64,000 nucleotides of DNA from Ohtaekwangia koreensis (GTDB lineage: Bacteria; Bacteroidota; Bacteroidia; Cytophagales; Cyclobacteriaceae), in contig NZ_FUZU01000001.1 in the NCBI RefSeq assembly GCF_900167975.1, positions 468,580 through 532,579 on the forward strand, written 5' to 3'. Positions 15,449-23,529 of this stretch are shown here, in pieces (the first letter of the stretch is position 1; every line of letters starts with the position of its first letter). Both the position numbers and the translations under genes were made by a program. The notes under the pieces are model-generated. The model saw only the letters and a list, made by a program, of their open reading frames with translations, was not told the origin of the DNA and did no database searches.

Positions 15449-17872
15449 ATGATTCAACGATTACTTTGCTTGAGTTTTGTTTGCGTAGTCAGTATAGTCG
15501 TTATTTCCTGTACTCACCAAACGAATTCTCTGCGATATATTGACTTTAATGCAAATTGGAATTTCAGTTTGAACAATCTCTCTTCTGTGGAAGAAATCTC
15601 GCGGATTGATTCTTCATGGCGTGTTGTCAATCTTCCACACGACTGGAGTATAGAAGGTGAGTTCAATGAAAAAAATCCGGCAGGGTTTGGTGGTGGTCCG
15701 TTGCCGGGTGGCGTTGGCTGGTATAGAAAAATATTTACCCTTGACGCTCTTGATAGTACCAAACGAATCGCGATACAGTTCGATGGTATATATCTGAATA
15801 GTGAAGTCTGGGTCAATGGACAATCTGTAGGTAAACGACCTAATGGATATATATCTTTCGAGTATGATATAACTCCTTTTGTTAATTTTGATGGTAAGCC
15901 AAATACTATTGCTGTAAAAGTTGATAATTCAAAGCAGCCTAACTCCAGGTGGTATTCGGGGTCAGGTATATATCGCGATGTTCGCCTCGTGAAAACATCA
16001 AAAGTTTATGTTGGGTATAATGGTATATTTATTCGTACACCAGCTGTTACGCCTGCAACTGCTTCTGTTCAAATAACGGCAACGGTAAAGAATGATCTGC
16101 AAGAAGATAAAACTATAGAGTTTGTAACTGAGATTTATGATCCACAAGGAAAACTTGTTAAGGAAGTAGAGTCTTCCCACCCTGTAAAAGCCAATGAAGC
16201 GATTGATGTTGATCAATCGTTGAATGTTCAGCAACCGGAACGATGGTCAGTGCATTCACCTAAACTATACAAAGCTATAACGAAGGTTGTTATCGATGGC
16301 AACGTTGTCGATGATTATGAGACCGTCTTTGGTATAAGAAATTTTGAGTTTGATAGTAAGAAAGGATTCTCTTTGAATGGAGAGTATTTAAAAATTAAAG
16401 GTGTCTGCTTGCATCACGATTTGGGTTGTCTTGGGGCAGCGTTCAATGTGCGTGCAGCCGAACGTCAGCTAGAGATTATGAAATCAATGGGAGTCAATGC
16501 AATTCGCACCTCTCACAATCCTCCGGCACCTCAGTTCCTCGACCTATGCGATCGCATGGGCTTCATTGTGATGGATGAGATGTTCGATATGTGGAAGAAA
16601 AAGAAAACAGAATTTGATTATAGTATATATTGGAACGAATGGCATAAACGTGATCTCGAAGATTTTATAAAGCGTGACAGGAATCATCCAAGCGTGATGG
16701 TCTGGAGCGTTGGCAACGAAATTGGCGAGCAGTGGGACAGCACGGGGACTGTCATTGCCAACGAACTTGTCGATATAGTTCATACGTTTGATACAACGCG
16801 TCCGATCACTACCGCCAACAACGAGGCACATCCTATAAATAGCATTATCAAATCCGGAGCGCTCGATCTCATTGGGTATAATTATAATCATGGCATGTTC
16901 GGGAAATTTCCGGAAGATTATCCTGGTAAGAAATTTATAGCGACCGAGACAACATCCGCATTGGCTACACGCGGCCACTACGATATGCCATCGGATAGTA
17001 TACGAGTATGGCCTATTGCCTGGGATAAAATTTTTACGGATGGTAATCCTGATAATTCCGTTTCTGCTTACGATAATGTGCGTGCTCCCTGGGGATCGAC
17101 ACACGAGGAGACGTGGAAAATTGTAAAGAAGCATGATTTTCTTTCAGGTATGTTCGTCTGGACAGGCTTCGACTATATAGGAGAGCCTACACCGTATGTC
17201 TGGCCATCACGGAGTTCCTACTTTGGTATAGTTGATCTGGCAGGTTTCCCAAAGGATGTATACTATATGTATCAAAGCGAGTGGACCGACAAGTCTGTAC
17301 TGCATGTATTTCCTCATTGGAATTGGACAACTGGTAAGGTTGTAGATATATGGGTATACTATAACCATGCAGACGAAGTTGAATTGTTTTTAAACGATAA
17401 GTCCCTTGGAGTAAAGCGAAAAACTGGCGATGACCTTCATGTACAATGGCGAGTTCCATTCGAGCCAGGAGTACTCAAAGCTATATCCCGGAAAAACGGA
17501 GCGGAGGTGCTTCATAAAGAAATTCGTACAGCTTCAAAGGCCTCAAGAATAGTATTGGAAGCAGACCGCACGAATATACTTGCTACCGGAAAAGACTTAT
17601 CGTTTATAACGGTGAAGATTGTAGATGATCAAGGAAATATTGTTCCGGATGCAGACAATCTGGTGAAGTTTCAGGTAAAAGGCGATGGATATATAGCAGG
17701 TGTTGATAATGGTGATCCGGTAAGTCATGCGTCATTTAAATCCAATGAGCGTAAGGCTTTTCATGGATTAGCATTGGTTGTTCTTCAGGGTGCAAAAAAT
17801 AAAGGCAAGATTAATCTGACGGCAACAGGCCAGGGTTTGAAAGAGAATTCAATAACAATTAACGTAGAGTGA
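15449..17872 (+). CDS. GH2 beta-galactosidase-type lipoprotein
   Basis: This 807-residue glycoside hydrolase family 2 enzyme probably removes beta-1,2-galactose from xyloglucan side chains. A signal peptide with lipobox (VVISCTHQ, cysteine near residue 21) places it at a membrane facing the periplasm. Domains in order are the sugar-binding jelly roll (about 30-190, with SRWYSGSGIYRDVRLV), an immunoglobulin-like domain (about 195-295), the TIM barrel (about 300-600) and C-terminal beta domains typical of the DUF4982/GH2-C5 group. The acid/base is E424 in VWSVGNEIGEQ and the nucleophile is E500 in IATETTSA. The IRTSHNPP motif is intact. Exact sugar specificity (beta-galactosidase rather than another GH2 activity) is inferred from the locus. 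Confidence 0.9.
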   Translation: MIQRLLCLSFVCVVSIVVISCTHQTNSLRYIDFNANWNFSLNNLSSVEEISRIDSSWRVVNLPHDWSIEGEFNEKNPAGFGGGPLPGGVGWYRKIFTLDALDSTKRIAIQFDGIYLNSEVWVNGQSVGKRPNGYISFEYDITPFVNFDGKPNTIAVKVDNSKQPNSRWYSGSGIYRDVRLVKTSKVYVGYNGIFIRTPAVTPATASVQITATVKNDLQEDKTIEFVTEIYDPQGKLVKEVESSHPVKANEAIDVDQSLNVQQPERWSVHSPKLYKAITKVVIDGNVVDDYETVFGIRNFEFDSKKGFSLNGEYLKIKGVCLHHDLGCLGAAFNVRAAERQLEIMKSMGVNAIRTSHNPPAPQFLDLCDRMGFIVMDEMFDMWKKKKTEFDYSIYWNEWHKRDLEDFIKRDRNHPSVMVWSVGNEIGEQWDSTGTVIANELVDIVHTFDTTRPITTANNEAHPINSIIKSGALDLIGYNYNHGMFGKFPEDYPGKKFIATETTSALATRGHYDMPSDSIRVWPIAWDKIFTDGNPDNSVSAYDNVRAPWGSTHEETWKIVKKHDFLSGMFVWTGFDYIGEPTPYVWPSRSSYFGIVDLAGFPKDVYYMYQSEWTDKSVLHVFPHWNWTTGKVVDIWVYYNHADEVELFLNDKSLGVKRKTGDDLHVQWRVPFEPGVLKAISRKNGAEVLHKEIRTASKASRIVLEADRTNILATGKDLSFITVKIVDDQGNIVPDADNLVKFQVKGDGYIAGVDNGDPVSHASFKSNERKAFHGLALVVLQGAKNKGKINLTATGQGLKENSITINVE

Positions 17873-18038
17873 GGTATTGTAATTCTTGAATGATAGTGTG
17901 TATATAGTTAGATGTTAAATCCGAAAAAGGTTAATCATCTTGTATAAGAGAGTCACTATCAAACCTGAATAAGTATATAGAATAAGAGTTAATAGGGAGA
18001 GGTTGAAGAGCGTAACGAATAAACATAAAGACGAATTT

Positions 18039-20798
18039 ATGAACGAGAAATTTTTACATGTAAAGAACAACGGCATGATGTTACTCCGATCATTAGTATG
18101 GGGTCTGCTTATTTTAGGAAGTACATCTATAGCGGTTAAAGGCCAGACGGAAACCTATACCTCAAAAAATGTAGCGATAGGTGGTGGCGGTTTTGTGTCA
18201 GGTATTATTACCAACAAAACCCAGCAAGGGTTGATATACGCCCGTACTGATGTTGGTGGCGCGTATCGTTGGGATGCCGCAAATAGTAAATGGATTCCAT
18301 TATTGGATTGGGCGTCTGAAGATCAAGTTGGTTATCAAGGTGTGGAATCCGTGGCAACCGATCCGAAAGAACCGAACAAGGTATATATGTTGGTTGGTAC
18401 GACATACTTCAACAACGGAAAAACTGCTATACTCCGCTCATCTGATTATGGCAATACATTTTCCATAACAGAAGTTACTTCGCAATTCAAAGCACACGGG
18501 AATGGCATGGGGAGGCAAACCGGGGAGAAGCTTGTGGTTGATCCGAATAGTAATAATATACTCTTATGTGGTACACGCTATAACGGTTTGTTTAAAAGCA
18601 CAGATTCCGGTGCTACATGGACAATATTACCCGGATTGGATATAACAACAACCCCTTCGCCAACAAATAATGCCAGTGATGCCAACGGAATCAGTTTCGT
18701 TGTTCTTGATCCTTCCACAGGTTCATCGGGTTCTCCTACGCAAACTATCATCGCAGGTGTAAGTCGCACGGGTGATAATAATCTTTATCGCAGTGACAAT
18801 GGTGGTGCTACATTTACGGCCATTGCATCCGCACCAACATCGCTAATGCCGCACAGAGCGGTATTGACAAGTGATCGTAACCTATATATTACTTACGCCA
18901 CTGAGTTGGGGCCATGGAATGTTCAGGGAAGCGGTCAGATATGGAAGTATAATTTGCAAAGCGGAGCATGGACAAATATAACGCCTTCTTATCCTGCGTC
19001 CTTTGGTGGAATAAGTGTCGATCCGAATAATTCAAACAGGATAGTTGCCTCATCTATTAATAGATATGATCCGCAAGGAACTAATGCTTGGGGCGACAGA
19101 ATATTTCTAAGTACTAATGGAGGATCTTCCTGGACAGATGTAATAAATCGGGGTTATAGTTTGGATGCTAATGGGGTATCCTGGATAAATGGTCAGTCTA
19201 TACATTGGGCAGGGTCCATTGAGTTCGATCCCTTTGATACAAAAAAGGCTTGGGTAATCTCTGGTAATGGTATATATCAAACTGATAATATCGATGCAAC
19301 TACAAATGTGTGGAAGTTTCAGGTAAAAGGTTTGGAGGAAACGGTGGCACTGGATGCTGTAAGTATACCCAATGGACCATTTGTAAGTGTTATTGGAGAT
19401 TACGATGGCTTTAGACATACCGATGTAACGCAATATGCTCCTATTCACACACCGAGAATGGGAACTACTACAGGAGTAGCATATGCCGCACTCAATCCCA
19501 ATATTTTGCTTCGTGCAGGAGCAAAGAAAGTTAACGATGTACAAGTAGGTTCATTGTATTACTCCGATGACATGGGTATATCCTGGACAGAATGTGCTAC
19601 AACCAAAGGATATAAAGGAAAGGTGGCTATATCTGCTGATGGAAGTACTTTTTTACATTGCCCGGAAGGATCAAGTACAACCTATAGATCAATTAATAAA
19701 GGTGCCACTTGGACAGCCGTTACTGGCCTTAGTATTAGTGGAGCACGTCCCGTAGCAGATCCGCTCAATGCTGCAAAGTTTTATGCGTATAACAGCAGCA
19801 CGGGGGCCTTGTTAGTAAGTACAAATGGTGGCGTATCTTTTTCATCTTCAGGATCTGCCGGAACGGGTGGATCTGGAATCATAAGGGTAGCACCATATCG
19901 TGAAGGTGATGTGTGGGTGTCATTGTATGGTGGTGGTTTGAGCCGTTCAAAAGATTCCGGACAAACCTTCTCCAAAGTAAACGGAGTAACGAATTGTTCT
20001 GCAGTCGGCTTTGGTAAAGAAGCTTCTGGTCAATCTTATCCTGCTATATATATATGGGGAACGGTAAACAATGTGCGTGGCGCATTTCGATCGGTTGATG
20101 AAGGTGCCAGTTGGACACGTGTGAATGATGATGCACATGAATATGGCGGTCTTGCCAATGGAAATTTTATAATGGGAGACATGAATGTATATGGACGATA
20201 TTATATGAGCACCGCTGGGCGAGGTTTAGTATATGGTGAATCCAACCTGACATGTACTCCTGCTAATGTTGTTCCTCATGTTAAAGTTGGTTCACAAGCC
20301 TCTGTACAGACACCTATAGTGTCTGTGTTTACAGGATCTACAGTTTTACTGAGTCCGGATCCCACTACAGGCGGATCGTGGAGCTGGACTGGACCGAACA
20401 GTTTTACTTCAGCAAGTCGTGAGATTACATTGTCCAATATTCAGACATCACAAGCTGGTATTTATACCGCTACCTATGTAAATGCTGATGGATGTGAGAG
20501 TGCAGCACAAACTTTTTCAATAACAGTAACGGATGGACCAGTTACAGGAAATGAGGAAGATATAGATGATCGTTTTGGTATATATCCAAATCCATTCTCC
20601 GCAAATGTTATAATAAAAAATGCGAGCACGGTTAAGCAAGTAACGTTTACGGATATGCGAGGACGGGTAATAAAAACAAGTTCAAATGATCAGAGTGCAA
20701 TGACTATCCCAGTTGATAACCTTCCTCCTGGAATATATATCATACAACTGACAGATAAGAGCAATGAAAAATACCTTAAGAGAATGGTGAAGTATTAA
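18039..20798 (+). CDS. GH74 endo-xyloglucanase with type IX secretion tail
   Basis: From the ATG at 18039 this is a 919-residue glycoside hydrolase family 74 protein, the family of xyloglucan-specific endoglucanases and oligoxyloglucan cellobiohydrolases. A TTG 36 nt upstream and an ATG at 18075 are alternative starts; the signal peptide core (MMLLRSLVWGLLILG) fits any of them. The two-propeller catalytic part (about 40-740) has Asp-box-like repeats (STDSGATW, STNGGSSW, SVDEGASW). The conserved catalytic aspartates are D71 in RTDVGGAYRW and D454 in IGDYDGF. An immunoglobulin/PKD-like domain follows (about 750-835), then a C-terminal sorting domain (about 845-919, YPNPFSANV to LKRMVKY). The tail indicates type IX export and attachment or release at the surface, where long xyloglucan would be cut before SusCD uptake. 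Confidence 0.93.
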   Translation: MNEKFLHVKNNGMMLLRSLVWGLLILGSTSIAVKGQTETYTSKNVAIGGGGFVSGIITNKTQQGLIYARTDVGGAYRWDAANSKWIPLLDWASEDQVGYQGVESVATDPKEPNKVYMLVGTTYFNNGKTAILRSSDYGNTFSITEVTSQFKAHGNGMGRQTGEKLVVDPNSNNILLCGTRYNGLFKSTDSGATWTILPGLDITTTPSPTNNASDANGISFVVLDPSTGSSGSPTQTIIAGVSRTGDNNLYRSDNGGATFTAIASAPTSLMPHRAVLTSDRNLYITYATELGPWNVQGSGQIWKYNLQSGAWTNITPSYPASFGGISVDPNNSNRIVASSINRYDPQGTNAWGDRIFLSTNGGSSWTDVINRGYSLDANGVSWINGQSIHWAGSIEFDPFDTKKAWVISGNGIYQTDNIDATTNVWKFQVKGLEETVALDAVSIPNGPFVSVIGDYDGFRHTDVTQYAPIHTPRMGTTTGVAYAALNPNILLRAGAKKVNDVQVGSLYYSDDMGISWTECATTKGYKGKVAISADGSTFLHCPEGSSTTYRSINKGATWTAVTGLSISGARPVADPLNAAKFYAYNSSTGALLVSTNGGVSFSSSGSAGTGGSGIIRVAPYREGDVWVSLYGGGLSRSKDSGQTFSKVNGVTNCSAVGFGKEASGQSYPAIYIWGTVNNVRGAFRSVDEGASWTRVNDDAHEYGGLANGNFIMGDMNVYGRYYMSTAGRGLVYGESNLTCTPANVVPHVKVGSQASVQTPIVSVFTGSTVLLSPDPTTGGSWSWTGPNSFTSASREITLSNIQTSQAGIYTATYVNADGCESAAQTFSITVTDGPVTGNEEDIDDRFGIYPNPFSANVIIKNASTVKQVTFTDMRGRVIKTSSNDQSAMTIPVDNLPPGIYIIQLTDKSNEKYLKRMVKY

Positions 20799-20813
20799 TG
20801 AAATTTAATTGAG

Positions 20814-20866
20814 AAAATGCTGCAATTATCAGTTTCTATAAGCTGAAAATTGCAGCATTTTTTTTA
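20814..20866 (+). terminator. Terminator after GH74
   Basis: AAAATGCTGCAATT (20814-20827) pairs with AATTGCAGCATTTT across a loop of about 20 nt, followed by a run of T. It closes the glycan utilisation locus. Confidence 0.85.
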
Positions 20867-20910
20867 TTAGAAGGTCGAAGCAAAAAACTGTACAAATACT
20901 ATATAAGAAA

Positions 20911-21252
20911 ATGAAAAGGCTTCTTGCTTTGCATATTTTTGATCATTGTTGAAATAGTGACCATATTCATTGCAGTTATCTTAAAACATTTAGGCACGAC
21001 AACTTCTGAGAGCGAACTTTTGGATTTTCAGGATGACCTCGGGTTCTTTTTGATAGGTAAAATACTCGTAGGTATAGTGGTGACATTCATTCTGTCATTG
21101 ATTGCGATCGCTATATATTTAGTGGTACTTAGACTAGTGAAACAAGTGTTAAATTATAGTGTTCTGAGAGTATTCTTCTTTCAAGGATTGGGTTGTTTAT
21201 AATTTGGATTCTCTTTGTGGTAAGTGAGGTGTTTGAGTTGGTCAATGCATAA
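20911..21252 (+). pseudogene. Frameshifted small membrane-protein gene
   Basis: An ATG at 20911 starts MKRLL but its frame stops at 20950-20952. The next frame (open from about 20915 to a stop at 21200-21202) encodes a clearly membrane-like body of two hydrophobic segments (IFLIIVEIVTIFIAVIL and ILVGIVVTFILSLIAIAI) joined by an acidic loop (SESELLDFQDDLG). The original frame then reopens and gives a third hydrophobic segment (LFIIWILFVVSEVFELVNA) to the stop at 21250-21252. Start and end are in the same frame and the span is 114 codons, so two opposite single-base shifts would restore one protein with three membrane segments. It is either a pseudogene or carries sequencing errors. No family recognised. 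Confidence 0.55.
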
Positions 21253-21385
21253 CATAGCATGACTAAAGCCAATGCTGGTGGCTTTTTGAGGTCTTTTAAG
21301 GAGATCGGAGGGAGGATAGCAAGAAGCTAATCCGATCTTTCATCAATCGGATGAAAAATGAATATGGTATTGAAGTAAAAGCTAA

Positions 21386-21658
21386 ATGAGAAAGTACATA
21401 CTATTTTTCTTTTCGAGTATAGTTCTGTTTTTAGTGCTCCAATTTGCTGCTGTCCTTACTGTTTTTTTGCTTGGATTAGCTTCGAGCGATAAGTACGAGC
21501 GAGAACAATGGATACTCTATTGTGTTTTTTGTTTGCTGCATGTTATTTTATACTTTTCTATTCCATATTACAGAGGGTTATTATCAAAGCATGAACTTTT
21601 GCTTGGTTTTTTGATAATAATTTTCTCATGGACAATTATTGGTTGGTATATATCGTAA
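21386..21658 (+). CDS. Small integral membrane protein, function unknown
   Basis: This frame of 90 codons encodes a protein with three hydrophobic segments: about residues 4-30 (ILFFFSSIVLFLVLQFAAVL), 42-58 (WILYCVFCLLHVILYFS) and 71-88 (LLLGFLIIIFSWTIIGWYI). The loops are short and charged (SSDKYEREQ). I recognise no family. The ATG overlaps by ATGA the stop of a short preceding frame (ending GIEVKAK) in the degraded tract, so it may once have been the second gene of a coupled pair. Its role is unknown. Confidence 0.55.
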   Translation: MRKYILFFFSSIVLFLVLQFAAVLTVFLLGLASSDKYEREQWILYCVFCLLHVILYFSIPYYRGLLSKHELLLGFLIIIFSWTIIGWYIS

Positions 21659-21934
21659 AGGGCCTATCACTTTTAAAGCCAAGAGCTTGAACTATTTTTT
21701 TGCTGCTGGATTTTATTCGTTCTGGTATATATCTCAGAGACTAGCGTATCGTCTTAAAAACAGCAATGTAACTAACGCTGTTGTTGGCGTTGTGTGAAGG
21801 CAGAGCATAAGGTTCACCAACAACGAGTGGAGTATGATGAATTAAAGCATCAGTAGTTATGATGAAAAATTTATTTCCTTGGGAAGGCTGTGAATAACTT
21901 GCACAGTCATTCACACTCTGTGTAAAGTATAAAC

Positions 21935-21976
21935 AAAAACCGCTGCTACTCAGTATGAATAGCAGCGGTTTTTTAT
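21935..21976 (-). terminator. Bidirectional terminator downstream of ffh
   Basis: AAAAACCGCTGCT and AGCAGCGGTTTTTT form a long stem around a 13-nt loop, with A-run and T-run on the two sides. It lies about 40 nt after the ffh stop on the minus strand. Confidence 0.85.
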
Positions 21977-21988
21977 CTGCGAAAATCT

Positions 21989-22008
21989 GTCCCGATAGCT
22001 ATCGGGAC
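21989..22008. repeat. Perfect 20-bp palindrome beside the ffh stop
   Basis: GTCCCGATAGCTATCGGGAC is its own reverse complement. It lies 10 nt after the ffh stop on the minus strand, overlaps a copy of the 10-nt repeat family and is separate from the terminator stem. It occurs once in this window as far as I can see. Confidence 0.8.
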
Positions 22009-22017
22009 GGGAGACAA

Positions 22018-23349
22018 TTACTTCCCAAACGGATTCAAAGCAGAAAGCGCACGCTTCCCACCACCCATCTTGTTCATCGTCTTCATCATTTTACGCATGT
22101 CGCTGAACTGCTTCAGGAGTTGATTTACTTGTTGTATAGAAGTACCACTTCCTTTTGCAATTCTATCTTTACGACTGCCATTGATCAAGTCAGGATTCTC
22201 ACGCTCCTGCATAGTCATCGAGCGGATGATGGCTTCAACAGGCTTAAAAGAATTATCATCTACATCTACATCTTTCAAAGCTTTGCCCATGCCCGGGATC
22301 ATGCCTAAAAGATCTTTCATGTTACCCATCTTCTTCACTTGCTCAAGTTGCGAGAGGAAGTCGTTGAAGTCGAATTGATTCTTGCGTATTTTTTTATTGA
22401 GGCGCGCGGCTTCTTCCTGGTCGAATGCCTGTTGAGCTTTTTCAACGAGCGTCACAACGTCACCCATACCTAAGATACGGCTCGCCATCCGCTCCGGATA
22501 GAAGCGATCTATAGCTTCCATCTTCTCACCCGTGCTCACATACTTGATAGGCTTATCAACAACTCTACGAATAGAAAGGGCAGCACCGCCACGCGTATCG
22601 CCATCTAACTTGGTAAGAACAACACCATTGAAATTTAAACGTTCGTTGAAAGCCTTCGCGGTGTTCACAGCGTCCTGACCCGTCATGGAGTCAACTACAA
22701 ATAAAGTTTCGGAAGGATTAAGCGCAGCTTTCAAACGAGCGATCTCATCCATCATCTCTTCATCTACAGCAAGACGACCAGCGGTATCGACAATAACGAT
22801 ACGGTGATTATTCTTCTTGGCATGTTCAATGGCTGCCTTTGCTATTTTAACAGCATCTTTATTTTCGGGCTCTGCATATACTTCAACACCAACCTGCTCA
22901 CCTAAAACTTTTAACTGGTCGATCGCAGCAGGACGATATATATCACATGCCGTTAATAAAACCGAACGGCCCTGACGCTTCAGATAGTTGGCAAGTTTAC
23001 CAGAGAACGTTGTCTTACCGGAACCTTGTAAACCAGCGATCAGGATTATCGCAGGACTGCCATCAATTTTAATATCTTCACTCTCACCACCCATCAGGGC
23101 AGTAAGTTCATCGTTTGTTATCTTGATCAGTAACTGGCTGGGAGAGATGGACGTCAATACATCCTGGCCCATTGCCTTTTCCTTGATCTCGTCCGTTACC
23201 TCTTTGGCAACCTTATAGTTTACGTCAGCATCGATCAATGCTTTACGGATCTCTTTTACAGTAGAGGCAACGTTGATTTCGGAGATGCTGCCTTGGCCTT
23301 TCAGGGTTTGAAAAGCTTTTTCCAGTTTTAAACTTAAATTATCGAACAT
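22018..23349 (-). CDS. ffh: Signal recognition particle protein Ffh
   Basis: This 443-residue protein is the SRP54-type GTPase that binds signal sequences on ribosomes with the SRP RNA and delivers them to FtsY and the membrane. An N-terminal helical domain (about 1-85) is followed by the G domain with the P-loop GLQGSGKTT, DTAGRL and TKLDGDTRGG. The methionine-rich M domain starts near 325 (DLLGMIPGMGKA, MRKMMKTMNKMGGG). Length and order are normal. It is transcribed alone from a strong promoter beside the glycerate kinase stop, leaving a leader of about 135 nt. Confidence 0.98.
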   Translation of the reverse strand: MFDNLSLKLEKAFQTLKGQGSISEINVASTVKEIRKALIDADVNYKVAKEVTDEIKEKAMGQDVLTSISPSQLLIKITNDELTALMGGESEDIKIDGSPAIILIAGLQGSGKTTFSGKLANYLKRQGRSVLLTACDIYRPAAIDQLKVLGEQVGVEVYAEPENKDAVKIAKAAIEHAKKNNHRIVIVDTAGRLAVDEEMMDEIARLKAALNPSETLFVVDSMTGQDAVNTAKAFNERLNFNGVVLTKLDGDTRGGAALSIRRVVDKPIKYVSTGEKMEAIDRFYPERMASRILGMGDVVTLVEKAQQAFDQEEAARLNKKIRKNQFDFNDFLSQLEQVKKMGNMKDLLGMIPGMGKALKDVDVDDNSFKPVEAIIRSMTMQERENPDLINGSRKDRIAKGSGTSIQQVNQLLKQFSDMRKMMKTMNKMGGGKRALSALNPFGK

Positions 23350-23398
23350 GATGTTTGAAAATGTCTATGGTTCTTATACTCTACACGATCTATATTTT

Positions 23399-23428
23399 CC
23401 CGCAGATTTCGCAGATTTTCGCAGAAAC
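23399..23428 (-). repeat. 10-nt tandem repeat in the ffh leader
   Basis: On the minus strand three consecutive decamers read GTTTCTGCGA, AAATCTGCGA and AATCTGCGGG. The same family occurs at 45157-45186 and, as two units, at 21975-21993. It lies in the predicted 5' untranslated region of ffh, about 50-80 nt before the start codon. Confidence 0.75.
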
Positions 23429-23489
23429 TTCAGGAACGCCTTTCGTTCACCAGCAAAAACTTCAAAGAAGAAAAATCATGCAAGGGTTG

Positions 23490-23521
23490 CAAAGTTAACC
23501 TGCCCCGGATAGGGAAGCAAA
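23490..23521 (-). promoter_or_regulatory. Promoter of ffh
   Basis: Read on the minus strand: TTTG, exactly 20 nt, then TAACTTTG. This is a perfect match to the Bacteroidota primary sigma consensus TTTG-N19..21-TAnnTTTG. Initiation would fall near 23483-23486, giving a leader of about 135 nt. The -33 box begins 8 nt after the glycerate kinase gene. Confidence 0.85.
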
Positions 23522-23529
23522 TTGCTTTT

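Larger units (their letters stand above)
21659..22017. other. Intergenic region with terminator and palindrome only
   Basis: This 359-nt gap between the small membrane protein and ffh shows no convincing gene. It contains a strong bidirectional terminator (21935-21976), a short copy of a 10-nt repeat (21975-21993) and a perfect 20-bp palindrome (21989-22008). I see nothing in 21659-21934. Confidence 0.6.

Noticed and set aside
16544-17134. 196-codon antisense frame inside the GH2 gene
   Set aside because: It lies wholly within the GH2 catalytic barrel, whose motifs are clear on the plus strand. The antisense product has no domain and is a consequence of codon use.
19107-19544. 145-codon antisense frame inside GH74
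   Set aside because: The GH74 reading is certain here (GDYDGF lies in this stretch). The antisense product is Ile/Tyr/Cys-rich and looks like a shadow of the propeller repeats.
21259-21330. 23-residue cationic peptide frame considered as a small antimicrobial peptide
   Set aside because: It is in frame with the preceding broken gene and has no separate start signals, so it is better explained as part of the degraded tract.
23395-23430. Decamer repeats considered as a CRISPR array
   Set aside because: Units are contiguous with no spacers and only three per site, and no cas genes are present.
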